Shown piece by piece: positions 15,504 through 26,256 of a stretch of 41,995 bases of DNA. The stretch covers positions 1 to 41,995 of the forward strand of contig QPMI01000664.1 of NCBI GenBank assembly GCA_004431415.1. The letters are read 5' to 3'. The translations under genes and the position numbers were made by a program. The notes beneath the pieces were generated by a model. That model was given only the letters and a program-made list of their open reading frames with translations, was not told the DNA's origin and did no database searches. Origin of the DNA: Cyanophora paradoxa (Eukaryota > Glaucocystophyceae > Cyanophorales > Cyanophoraceae). Positions within the stretch are counted from its first letter, which is position 1. Each line of letters begins with the position of its first letter.

Positions 15504-16345
15504 ATGCTCAACCTCATCGCGAGGGGCGTAGCAGCAAACAGGCAAGCCCGAGCCCCGAACCCGCACCTCCGCATGGACGCCTCCGGCCGCTCCCGGGTAG
15601 AGACTCACATCGTGGTGGGCAACATCAACGACAAGGTGCTGGCGCCCGACAAGACGTGGTTCCAGAAGGTGCTGGACGCGGCGCCCGTGAGGAAACTGAA
15701 CGGAGAGGATCGGCCCCAGCGCGAGTCGAATTTCATGATCACCATCCAGACCAACTACAAGCCGCGGAGCAGGGGAGAAGGCTCCAAGGTGCAGGACGCC
15801 TTTCACAGGGGGCTGGAGGCCCTCTTCTACGACGACAGGCAGCTGGCGCGGTGCATAAAGATGGGGGTGTACCCCGACAAGGCGAACCCCAAGGGCTTCG
15901 ATTTCAAGTCCGACCAGTACGATACGCACGTGGAGAGGGCAACGCGAACATCGGCATCGAGTACGGGCCGCGGTCGGGGCGGCTCCACGCGCACATCCTG
16001 CTCACGCTGGTGCACTACTCGCGCGTGCAATTCGACGGCAAGCGGGCGTCGGATTTCCTCATCGATTTCATGCGGACGGAGGGGCAGGGCGGCCTGCCGA
16101 ATTTTTACAAGGACGACTGGTTCGGAGAGGAGTACCAGAAGACGGCGGTGCGCCCGATACGGAGAAAGGACGCCCTCGGCATGCAGTGGACGGGCAAGGA
16201 GACGGGCTACAGGAAGCGAGAAACCGCCAGGCAGATGCACGTAGATGTAAAATTGCTACCGCAGAGCAACCTCAAGGATCTGCTGCAGCTGTACATTACG
16301 AAGACGGTAGAGGCCCTCGAGACGGGTGCCGTAAAGCTCGTGTAA
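15504..16345 (+). CDS. HUH endonuclease 1 (rolling-circle replication initiator), one frame break
   Basis: Frame 1 runs from ATG 15504 to about 15935; the next frame carries on to the stop at 16343-16345, giving about 280 residues. Motif 1 is NFMITIQTN (about 15727-15755). Motif 2 is SGRLHAHILLTLVH, the His-hydrophobic-His metal site (about 15973-16014). Motif 3 is LYITKT, with a Tyr and a Lys three residues later (about 16288). In this family the Tyr nicks DNA and stays attached to the 5' end. The intact motifs across the break suggest a sequencing indel rather than a dead gene. A paralogue follows directly. Confidence 0.83.
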
Positions 16346-16362
16346 ATTTTTTCTTGTAGCCA

Positions 16363-18338
16363 ATGAAAATGCCTCCGAAGCGCCGAGGCCGCAAGAAGAA
16401 GCCGGAGAGCGAATCCGAGGGGTCGGCGTACGAGGAAGAAGAGGAGAAGCCAGAGTCGGAATCAGAGGAAGAGGTAGACAAGGAAGAGGCCGAGGATGAG
16501 CCGAAGCCAAAGGGGAAGCGGGGGAAGAAGATGAAGGAAAAGAAATACAACGAGCTCGATATGCCCATAGTCGAAATTCCAAAGCGGGCCGTGCTGGTCG
16601 AGGGCGAAAACGGGCAGATCATCGAAATGCAGAAGGGCATCCCGGATGTAGTTAAAATTCTCGAGGATCCGATCACGCGCGTACAGGTACCGGAAACCAC
16701 TGCGCTCGACGCCTACTACGAAGATGCAACGTTCTGGAGCATCCACAGCAAGCAGTTCTACGACGCGCTGCCCGAGGAGCGCCTGCGGGCCATCCCGCGC
16801 GCCTTCCAGAGCGCCCAAAAATCGCCGCCCGTCTGCTACCGCTGCCTGCGCCTCATGTACGAAATCCCGAGCATACCCCGCAAAAAGGGCACCGCGGAGG
16901 CCGTCGCGGAGGCGACCGCGAAGAAGGAGGCCGCGTACGCCGATTACGCGAAAAAGGTCGACAGGGCCAACGAGTGGGCCAAGGCGCAGAGGCCAAAAAA
17001 CAAGTACCCCCCGATCAAAGACAAGAAGCCCGCGCAGCTGCCCCCGGTGTACCCAAAGAACTCGTGGCTCTGCATGCAGTGCTACCGATTCCTGGACGAT
17101 CGCGGCCTCCTCGCGAATTTGGGCCTGCAGCGGCGCAAGAGGGGCGACACCACGGCCGTGTCGGCACAGGCGCAGAATCAGATGGCGCAGACGGTGCTGG
17201 GCGGCCCGAAGCCGAAGGCCTCGAAATCCGCCAAGGATATGGCCGCCGCCTTCGGCCAGTCGACCATCGCGCCGGGTTCGGGCCAGGAGAAAATTAGGAA
17301 GCAGGATATCGCCGCGCCCGACATGAGCAGGATCGACGAGATCCTAAGGAAATCGACCGAGGTGAGGGAGAACATAGAAAAGACGAAAACGGGGCTGCAG
17401 GCCGCGAGGGCCAACGGGCTGGAGGCGCTCGAAAAGGTCATCACCGAAATCAACGAGACGGGCCGCTCGGTTTTCATCCTCAACAAAAAGAACGCCGACG
17501 GCAGCACGCGCTACGATATTCGTCAGGCGCGCCAGTCGCGGTACTGGGTGCTCTTCAACACGCACAAGAGGCTGGGCGCCGCGAGAGAATTCGAGGTGGA
17601 GGCCTTTCGCGGCAGCCTGGCCCAGGTGCTCTCGGACGCCGAATTCTACAAGTTCATTCGATTTAATTTAAAGGAAGAGGACGGCAAGTACAAAGACGAT
17701 ACCTTTGCAAACGCCATCATCGGAATTCGCGTGCAGGGGGGCGTGGAAGTGGGGCCGACCGACGGCTGCCTGCACGCCCACGTGCTCGTCACGATCGACC
17801 ACATATCGAACCTGCAGGTGCTCTGGGCAAAGTACGATTGGGTCGTGGTACTCAAGGAAAAGGAGCCGGGTACGACAACCGTCTACGAGAGGCTGGGCGA
17901 AATTCTGGCCGGCAAATTCGCGGAGGCCGGAAGGAGGCTGGTGGAGCAGCTGCAGCAAGAGGCGGGGCAGGACGCGGAGAGAATCCTGCAGAACGCGGAG
18001 CTCATCGACGACCTGAACCGGGGAGAATCGGCATGGGAAAAGACCCGCCCACCATCCTCGCCGAGCTGATCCGGAGGAAAATTACGGCGGGCGGCTGCAG
18101 GAGTACCTCACGAAGACGCTGCCCGAGACGCAGCGGCGCGACCTGCTGAAGCAGTGGTCGCACGCGCGCAACCAGAATAACACCGACAACAACACGGACG
18201 GCTACCTCTTCTCCATCTTCCAGACGGAGTCCGCCCCTCGGACGATCCGCGCTTCGCGCCGCAGGCGCCGAGATCGGAGGGCTGGGCCGCGGGCGCGGAA
18301 AGGGCAAGGGGCGCGGAAGGGGCAGGGGCCGCGGTTAA
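16363..18338 (+). CDS. HUH endonuclease 2 with zinc-finger N-terminal region and RG-rich tail, frame-broken at 3' end
   Basis: About 640 residues once the 3' frame changes (near 18040, 18085 and 18230) are allowed for; the first frame alone gives 568. Order: a basic and acidic tail (KRRGRKKKPESESEG), a Cys pair VCYRCL (about residue 155) and another CMQC (about 236), motif 1 RYWVLFNTHKR, motif 2 DGCLHAHVLVTIDH (about 467-480), and in the third frame motif 3 LQEYLTKTL. The last frame ends in a Gly/Arg-rich tail (GKGKGRGRGRGRG). It shares the motif layout of HUH-1, so it is probably a duplicated initiator that gained extra domains. The leader has TAAATTTTTTCTTG. No helicase motif was found. Confidence 0.78.
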
Positions 18339-18359
18339 TTAATCTGACGCGCCCGCAAG

Positions 18360-18623
18360 ATGTTCCAGGGGGAATGCACCCACTCGGACGTCATCACCGT
18401 CGTATGCGGCGCGCTCTTCCTGATTTCCGAGCTGCTGGGCGGCACGGAGCGAGTGCGCCCCAACACCGTGCTGGGTGCCCTGAAGGCGGCGGCCCTTAGG
18501 GTCGTGCGCCGCGGGCAGCCCGAGCCCGAGCCCCCGCCCGAGCAGAGGCGCGAGAGCGTCCAGAACATAGGCCCGCACCACGTGGACATTCAGATGACGC
18601 AGACCGGTACGCGTTTTTTTCTA
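18360..18623 (+). CDS. small membrane-type protein, end blurred by a T-run
   Basis: From ATG 18360 it encodes a hydrophobic N-terminal segment (VITVVCGALFLISELLGG, about residues 11-28) and then a polar, Pro/Arg-rich region (RRGQPEPEPPPEQRRES). The unbroken frame runs on to 18995 through a second gene, which is unlikely. A one-base change in the seven-T run before 18622 would place a TAG at 18621-18623. I use that end. TTAATTAATCTGACG lies upstream. Unknown family. Confidence 0.4.
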
Positions 18624-18636
18624 GAGAACATGGGAA

Positions 18637-18987
18637 ATGGAGACTCCCGCGACACCAGCCCCCAGCGCCGAGGTCAGCGCCACAACACCAGCACCAGCAG
18701 CAGCACCACGGCCTACCCTTGGCTTCTTAGGACTTACGCGCGAAAGAAGCAGCAGCAGCCGAAGGCACCGGCGAAATGGCGGCTGACCTGGATCGGTGCA
18801 CCCGCCGCGCCATCGCGAGCTACGCCAAGCGGGTCGAGCAGTACCACCCCCAGATGGCAGAGGACGCCGGGCGTACGCGAAAAACCCCGCCGCGAGCCCG
18901 CCCGTGATGGCCGCCGTCATCGACCGGCTGCAGTGGGCGCTGCACGAGGAGGGAGAGCGCGTCAGGAATTTCTTCATGCCCAAGTAA
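18637..18987 (+). CDS. small protein with Ala/Pro-rich start and helical end, frame-broken
   Basis: A core TTTTTTTCTAGAG precedes two nearby ATGs (18630 and 18637). The second opens an Ala/Thr/Pro-rich region (METPATPAPSAEVS). After a change near 18770 the next frame gives MAADLDRCTRRAIASYAKRV, and after another near 18873 a third gives ASPPVMAAVIDRLQWALHEE, ending in FFMPK at 18987. These three pieces read as one protein of about 115 residues. A single intact frame is not available, so the product is tentative. Confidence 0.4.
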
Positions 18988-19018
18988 ATTTCTGAAAGGG
19001 GCCTTAAACCCGAGAATG

Positions 19019-19204
19019 ATGTCCCTGCCGAGCCTCGACAACATCCTCAGCGATTCGCGCTACCTGGGCAGCCTGCTGACCCTCGGCGCCGTTGCGTACA
19101 TGTCGCCCGCGCGCTACTACCTGCTGCGGATCCTCCTCGCGCAATTCGCGGGCTACTACTTCGTGGGGCCCACCCTCCTGAACATGGGACCAAAGCGGGC
19201 TTAA
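19019..19204 (+). CDS. 61-aa membrane protein
   Basis: An intact short ORF. Two hydrophobic stretches (YLGSLLTLGAVAYM and YYLLRILLAQFAGYYFV) give it one or two transmembrane segments. The leader AAATTTCTGAAAGGGGCCTTAAACC matches the late-type core with the C-rich spacer. It is followed after 17 nt by the next gene. Probably a virion membrane component; no family recognised. Confidence 0.6.
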   Translation: MSLPSLDNILSDSRYLGSLLTLGAVAYMSPARYYLLRILLAQFAGYYFVGPTLLNMGPKRA

Positions 19205-19221
19205 TTTTCTGGGCCCCCTAA

Positions 19222-19670
19222 ATGTCCTGCGTTAACCTCTACGTCCAGTCGAACGGAGAACGCAGGATTCCGAGGGCTTCTGGCGCCTGAAGCTGAACCA
19301 GATCCCCTCCGACATCGACACGCTGCAGATCAAGGGAGTCTACCTGGAGCTGGACACGACCGCGATCCCGGACCCCACCGCCGCGAAAACCGTAAACGTG
19401 CTGCTGATGGACGCGCCCGACTTGAACGTGAGAACCATCTCGAACGTCAACTCGTGCATCAACAAGGTCGTGATCCCGACGTGGGGCCACGACGGCCTGG
19501 AAAACACCATCCTCTACTGGTTCGAGGTGCCCATGGCCGTGCGCCCGAATTACGTCGCGTACGACAAATTCCAGGAGCTGCGCGTGCGCTTCACCGACAT
19601 CACGGGCGCCACCAAGAAGAACAACGCCTTCATCGTCAAGAACTTCGGCCTCTGGGCCTACGCTAAATAG
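19222..19670 (+). CDS. beta-rich virion-type protein, one frame break
   Basis: ATG 19222 is preceded by TTAATTTTCTGGGCCCCCTAA, one of the best examples of the late core. About 16 codons are read in the first frame, then a change near 19268 leads into a long natural frame (KLNQIPSDIDTLQIKGVYLE, RPNYVAYDKFQELRVRFT, FIVKNFGLWAYAK) ending at 19670. The total is about 148 residues, rich in beta-strand patterns and without hydrophobic segments. It may be a minor capsid or capsid-accessory protein; I cannot assign a fold. Confidence 0.55.
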
Positions 19671-19690
19671 ATTTTCGCATGCCCCCTTAA

Positions 19691-20168
19691 ATGCGCCTGA
19701 TCATATTCCCGCGAAAGGGCTCGGGCGTCAAGACGCGCACCTTTACGGGCGTGCCTGGCTACCCCTCGCCCCTTGCTTACAGAGTCGATCTTGTAACCGC
19801 CTCTGGTCCAATTAAATACGGGCTGCTGCACAGCCTCAGTCACATCCGTCTCGGCGAGAGCGCATGGCAGGACTTGGCCTTAATCGTAGAATTCGAGTAC
19901 AGGGGGGTAGACACGCTAACGGGCGATCACTTTTACAGGGTACGGGTAGCAAGGGAGGGGTACTCGCTGCCGAACGGCGCGGGCGGGGAATACTGGGAGC
20001 CGAAAATACGCGATGCCTCCGAGGCCTACCGCTGGCTGCGCGACGAGCAGATCACTATCAGGCCCGATTACCCTACGCCGACGTTTTCTGGCAGGTGCCG
20101 TGGGCCGCTGGACAACGGGCGAGGTGAGCGGCAAGCTGAAGTGGACTGGGACGCGGAGCATTAGTTAA
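19691..20168 (+). CDS. beta-rich protein of unknown function, C-terminal frame break
   Basis: From ATG 19691 about 135 residues are good (MRLIIFPRKGSGVKTRTFTG, DLALIVEFEYRGVD, YRWLRDEQITIRPDYP). Near 20100 the frame probably changes; the neighbouring frame gives TTGEVSGKLKWTGTRSIS and stops at 20168. The leader is TAGATTTTCGCATGCCCCCTTAAATG, the late core. It is one of a row of small late-type genes between the HUH genes and the fibre gene. No known family. Confidence 0.5.
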
Positions 20169-20188
20169 TTTTTCTCTCTCGCGGTAAA

Positions 20189-23100
20189 ATGTCGATGCTC
20201 GACGACCCTGGCGCATGGCCATCCCGAATCCGGACGAGGTGCTGAACGGCGCCTTCGCGATAGACGGGAGCCTGAGCGTGAGGGGAATTTACGCGGACGA
20301 GATAAGGCTGCGCAAGGGCGCGACCTACAGCGATTTCCTGACGTCCGTCGGTACCTTGGACGATTACGGTGACCTCACCGCAATTATCAAGGGCTCTGGG
20401 GCGTGACGACCGAGACGGGCGTGGACTGGAACATTATTAAGAGGGCGGCCGACGTGAAAATCGCAAACTCCGTCACAGCAAAAGATGCCACCCTGAACCT
20501 CGTGAAACTGACTCTAAAGGGCGCAGAGGGAGACGTGAGGCCCGGGTACAACGCACTCGAGCGCATCGCGGGCCCCCTGCGCCACATCTACTGGAGCCGC
20601 CAGGCGCTGCCGAGCATGGAGCCCGAGCAGTACAGGCGCGACAGGGAGGAGTTTTTCGCGTGGTTCGACCACTTCAAGGTCAACATCCGTGCCCTGAGCG
20701 CCGACAGGACGGGCGAGACGCCGGAGACGACGGGCGGGGGCCGCATCCCAACGGCGCCCGACGTGCTTCCCGATCGCTCCGACTGGGCGAAAACCCAGAA
20801 CTGGGCGCTGAAGGACCACTTCCACGACGAGAGGTACGCCCTCGTCAAGCACCCGCACGTGAAGGCCGACATCACGGACTGGGCGCACCGCCACCTGTAC
20901 GACGACATCATCGGCGGGCCCAAGGTGCCGGGCGCAATTCCTGGTGGGGGTACGGGCGGCGGAAGCACGGGAGGTGGGGGTACAGGCACCGGGGGTGGGG
21001 GTACAGGCACCGGAGGCGGGGGTACAGGCACGGGGGGCGGAGGGGGCGCGGGCGGCACGCCAGTGGGCGGGGGTGGGGCAGCAGCAGCTCGGGTGGCGGC
21101 GGTCGGCGGGGACGGCATGGATAAGGTAGCAGGCCTTGCACTTCAACGGCCATCTTCGGGGCGCCCTCATCGTAGGCGGCATCAAATACTACAAGGATCG
21201 GAAGGGGTTCGTGAGGCAAATCGACGAGCTGAACGCGAGACCCCCCATTAAATTCGATTCCGAGGACGCGCAGCGCGAGTACTACAAACTCGAGAACGAA
21301 AAGAAGCAATGGAGCGAGCTGAAAGACAAGGAAATGACAGAGGTCGCGGAGAAGAAGGCGGAAGCGAACAAGCTGATGACAGACGCTCAAAGGCAGGAAG
21401 AGAGCGCCCTCACGGCGCTAAGGTCGGCGGAGCGCCAGGTCGCGGAAGAGCGCACGAAAATGATACTCGATGCCGAGGAGGAGCTGAAGAGGCTAAACGA
21501 GCAAAGGGAAGCCGCCAAGGCAAAGAAGCTGCAGGAAATCGAGGCGCTGACTGCCGGCACCGAGCTGCTCGAGGCGCAGAGGAAAGAGATCGAGGACAGG
21601 AAGAAGAAATTGGAAAAGGAGGCAGAGACGAGAAGGCAGCTGCTGGAAGAGGAAGAAGAAACGAGGAGAAAGGCGGGAGAGCTGCAAACGGGGGCGGTGC
21701 AGGAGGCGAACAGGCTCCGGGAGGAGATCAAAAATTTAAAAGAGGCGGCCGAGCGGGCGGACGAGCAGTCGAAAAAATTCAAGGCCAACGCGGACGAGCT
21801 GGCACAGAGGCTGCTCAAGTACGCGGCCACGGCAGAGGCTCGCTCGCCCATGGGGACGGCCGAGACGCAGACGACGCCGAGGCCCGATCCGAGGCCGGCC
21901 GCCGAGAGGCTGCCCTTCGCGCGGCTGGGTAGGAGCGACCAGGTGGAAGAGCTCATTGGCCTCACGCTCGAGGATCAGAGGGCCCTCTTCGACGCGTTAG
22001 AGCAGCGGCGCAGGGCGGACGAGGAGGCAGCTGCCAAGACAGAAGAGGAACGACTGAAGGCAATGCAAACTGCATCAGACGAGGAATTTGCACGGCTGGA
22101 GGAGCCGAAGGTAGCGGAGCGTAAGCGACGACTGGAGACGTTCAGGGGCGCAGATGGATTTTTACCGCTCGGAGCTCAAAAAACTGAAAGAAGGAAATGC
22201 ATCGGGGGACAGGGTCGCGCCATGGAAGAGAACATGCGCGACTTTAGCTACGTTATGGATCAGCTGACGGGAAGGGGTCAGAAAGACGCCGAAGAACTGA
22301 GGAGAAAGATGGCCGATGAGAAGTGGAAAAACTTTGAGCGTCAGGCTGTTCAGAGGCCCATCAGCGATGCCATCTGGATAGCGTACGGCGACGTGGAGGA
22401 GATGCACCGCGAACTGCGGACGGAAGCGAGCCTATGGCGGGGAGCCCTCGAATGGTCATTGTACCGGATGCAAAAGGGAAAATTCGCGGCAGAGCTGCGA
22501 GCCAATCCGAAAACGGTGAGCGCGGGCGCACAGAGCGCGTACCTCTCCATGGTCGATTACGTGGGCAAGCTGAGCAAATTTTGGGAAATGCGAAGAGCCA
22601 TCATTCCAGCGGAGGGGCTCGCGCAGTACGATGCCATGGTGCGCGATCTGGAGGCCTTCAAACGTGAGCACCCACCCGCCAAATACAAGATTCACATAGA
22701 TACGACGGCATTCATGGGCGATCTAAGGAAGAGAGGAGACGAGGCCAAGAGTCAGATCGAGGAGCGCTACAGAAAGGCCCAAGCGGACAAGGAGTACGCA
22801 AACAGGGTGATTGAAGAGCGCAAACAGCAAGCAAAGGAGAACGCGGCTAGACGCAACGCCGAGATAGAAGAGCAGAGGAAGAAGATTGCGGAGCGCAAGG
22901 CGGCAGAGGAGGAGGCGAGAAAAACCAAGGTAGAAACAGAATACCAAGCATTGAAACGGGAGGCCAGTCAACTATTAAAAAGGAGGGGAAGGGCGTACGC
23001 CGATGAGGGCGCGGGCGTCGGCTTGGCCAGCCCAGACGACATCACACTCGCGGAGAGGGACGACGTTTCCGTGGAGGAAATGCGCCCGGGCACCGCCCGC

Positions 23101-25388
23101 CTGCCCTCCGAGGGCGTGTTTCAGACGCTCGACAGGCGCGTGATGGGCGACTCGGACGTTATTTTGCGCAACGCCCTGATGCCCTACGGCGACTGGAACC
23201 GCGCCACCGCCGACGCCCTTGCGGATTTCGACCTCGAGCGATTCACCACCAAAGAGCAGCGCGACGCCTACCTGGGGCGCCCGAGGGCAAGGCGGCCCGG
23301 GGTGGCCAAGGAGGCCTCAGCGCCGAGACGCTCTTCTCGCGGCGGGTACGGCGAACAACGATGGCATGTCTTTCGGGGCAGCCGATTTATTTCAAGGGGC
23401 GGGTATCGATTTGGTGGGCGCCGGGCTGGGGGGTACGGGCTCGCGGGCCATGCGGCGGGCGGGCGCGGCGGCGGCGGGCCTTGGACTGGCGACGGCGGGG
23501 GGTCTGCTCTCGGCCTACCAGGCGCTCTCGCAGGGCAAGATAGGGGAGGCGGAGTTCTTCGATACGTTCCGCGATCAGATGATCATGACGGTCGGCTCCT
23601 TTGGCCTGCAGACGGGCATGTCGTCCGCCCTGAGCGCCCTCACGAAAATGAGGATCGGCACGGTGGGCGGACTTGGCCTGTCCATCCTCGCGGGCGCCAT
23701 CGCGCAGGTGATCGTGGATATCATCAACGGGCGCAGCGCGGAAGAGATCGTGAAGAACTTCTTCAAGTACCCCGTCGACTGGGCGGCCGACACCATCCAG
23801 TTCATTGCGCAATTATCGCAGCAGATCTACGACTGGGGCGTCGAGACGTGGGGCGACGAGGCGAGCCAGCTGCGCAACCGAATTAATCGGCTGGAGGGCG
23901 AGCTGGGCTCCGGATTTGTGGGGGTGTACGACCCCTCGGAGGCGCGCGAAATGGCCTCTCTCTTGGCCCAGGAGCTGCGGTTAAACGAAATTAAGGAGCC
24001 GAAGGAGCTGCAGGCGTTCATTCGCGCGCTCGACAACAGCATCAACGATTACCGTACCCCCAAGGACCAGAAGACCCTGCTCGAAATCGATCGCGCGACC
24101 GTGCTCTTCCTCTCCCAGCTCACCGTTAAAATGCAGGAGGGCTTCGGGTCGACTTCGCTCGCCCTGAGTCGACTTATGCGCGACCTGAAGCAGATGATAA
24201 AGGAGGAGACCAAGGGGCGGAAGCGCGTCTTAATTGCCGTCTACCAGGAGGGCCTCAACAGGATCAATCACATCGAAGCCCTAAGGCGCGAATTCGGCTC
24301 GGCCATCCGTCACTCGGGCGTCTCGTCGAACGGAGGGGCGCAGGTGGCCCGCCTGGCCGACGCCAACTCGCGCCTCGAGATTCCCGGTACCTTCCGCATG
24401 CAGGATTGGTGGGAGGCCGAGGCCTTCAGGAATTACGGGGCCTTCATAGACAACGGGATCAATTCCCAGAGCCCCAAGGCAAACTGGCTGGTACCCAAGG
24501 CCTACGTCGATAAATTGATGGACAGGCCCGCGGCACCCTACAGCAAAAAGATCGCCAAGGGCATCGAGTACTGGGCGCCCGAGCCTAACCAGCCCGTCTT
24601 TGCGTCGCAGAACTACGAGTGGCACATGGCGCCGGGGGCGAGTCAGGCCGTCAGCACCGTGGGCGTTGCCGTACCGCAGCTGGCGGCCGTGGCGCATACA
24701 GGAGAGTACCAAGATCTAAAAGGGAGGCCGACGATACCGACAATTCCAGCAACTTGGGCGTGGGATAACATCACGGGGAAGCCGAGCACGTACCCCCACG
24801 CAGACCACCAGCACACCCTCTCCCAGATCAGCGACTGGGAGGCCCCGGATTTGTCAAACATCACTGTGGACTGGGAAACGCAAGTTACGGGCAGGCCAGC
24901 CACCTTTCCCCCCTCGACTCACAGTCACAACGTGGACTGGGAGACTCAAGTTACGGGGAAGCCTCTCACCTTCCCCCCCTCTACGCACAGTCACACAGAG
25001 TACTCGCTCACCGGCCACGGGCACAGAAACGTGAACATGGACGCTTACATTCAACACGGCACTTTCTTTCACACGTACTCCGCGAACACGGCTTTCGATC
25101 TCAACACAACATACATTGTCACGTTCAACATGAGTTTCCCGGAAGCGTACGACGCAGGTGGTGGCTTGTTACCTGTATGGCCCCAGCCAGGGGGAACCCA
25201 CCGCCAAACGTAACAGTTACCCATCCATAAAACTTGGAGTGGATGTCGACATGACAGTGAACGTCTACGACGTCACCTACACCGGATTTGTCGTCAGAGT
25301 GAGGTTCAGGCCCACGATGTCAGAAACGATCATCGAATCTAAACGGCTCACGATCTACTGGATGGCAGCGGGCAAGCTGCTTATGTAA
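20189..25388 (+). CDS. very large fibre/coiled-coil structural protein (about 1,730 aa), several frame breaks
   Basis: One gene is the simplest reading of this stretch: it has one late-type core (TTAATTTTTCTCTC) before ATG 20189 and none inside. Frame changes lie near 20215, 20400, 21130, 23330 and 25165. Order: a folded N-terminal part; a Gly-rich linker (GGGTGTGGGG repeats, 20940-21070); a long charged coiled coil (21200-22130); a second helical part (22200-22990); an Ala/Gly-rich hydrophobic segment (23440-23720); and C-terminal repeats of the form VTGKPxTFPPSTHSH (24760-25010), well known from phage tail fibres and adhesins. The end is a beta-rich domain (DVTYTGFVVRVRFRP). I infer a capsid fibre or host-contact protein. 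Two or more genes remain possible. Confidence 0.6.
24760..25015 (+). repeat. tail-fibre-like protein repeats (TGKP...HSH)
   Basis: Three units inside the large fibre gene: NITGKPSTYPHADHQH, QVTGRPATFPPSTHSH and QVTGKPLTFPPSTHSH. The last two are separated by a repeated VDWETQ, so the DNA also repeats with a ~63-bp period. In phage fibres such His-rich units form intertwined, sometimes metal-binding, shafts. Confidence 0.7.
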
Positions 25389-25412
25389 TCGATTTTCTGA
25401 TGCAATCCAAAA

Positions 25413-26238
25413 ATGTCAGTTGCTGTTCCTTTGTTCACCTACGCTGCAGCGTGAATCACAAGGGCGATCACACGATTAAGGAGACCACCCTCGGAAACCA
25501 GGCCACCGAGGCCCCCTACAACGCCACGGCCGTCCCTTCTCCGAGGCCGATCTCGTGCGAGTCGGCGAGCTGCGCTGCGATAAGATGCGCACGCGGGAGG
25601 GCGGATCGGCCGTGCCGGGGCGCGTGAAGACGCAGAGGCTCACCGTCACGAACGGCTCCTGGGACGGGAGTGGTCACACCACAAACGCCCTGACCTTTAA
25701 CGGTACTGCCGACGGGGAGGGGAATGCGGCGCTCTACGTGCAGGGGGGAGGGGCGGACGTGGTGGGCGGGCTGCGGGTCAACGGGGCCGCAACAATTACG
25801 GGCTACCTGAAGCACCCAAAGCCGGCTTTCTGCGTGGGCCTGAAAACAACGTTTGTAACACCAGCGGAAAAGGGGGTCATCAAACCATGGGGGTGGGCGT
25901 GGATCAACACGGGAGGCTTCAATACGACGGAGGGCACATTCACGGCACCCGTGAGCGGGGTGTACAAATTTACGCTGTCGGCAACCAGTGCTGTCGCAGG
26001 GGCCCTTTCCGTCACGCTGCGGAGAAACGGATCGGAAGGCGTGGATGGTGCGAAACCCTGGGCGTACACAAGCGAATCCGGCGATAACCGCAACCTTGCA
26101 TTTACGTTCATGTGCACTCTGGCACAAGATCAGTACATCGATCTTTACTCCTGGAGTGGTCAGTACCTGGGCGAGGGATTGAGTGTCACACCCAGTGGCT
26201 TCACCATATTCACTGGCGAGCTTGTTTACATGACGTGA
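25413..26238 (+). CDS. C1q-like receptor-binding protein, N-terminal frame breaks
   Basis: The last ~140 residues have a C1q/TNF-like jelly-roll pattern: FCVGLKTTFVTP, then GGFNTTEGTFTAPVSGVYKF (the G-x-F-x-x-P-x-x-G-x-Y-x-F core), ALSVTLRRNG, QDQYIDLYSWSGQYL and FTGELVY at the end. In front is a beta-repeat region with LTFNGTADGEGNAALYVQGG, the type seen in fibre shafts. The start is ATG 25413 behind GATTTTCTGATG; changes near 25450 and 25530 separate the first residues from the main frame (25555-26238). C1q-type heads form trimers and bind surface ligands, so a host-binding tip is likely. Confidence 0.72.
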
Positions 26239-26256
26239 GTCTTGGTGTAGAACGAC

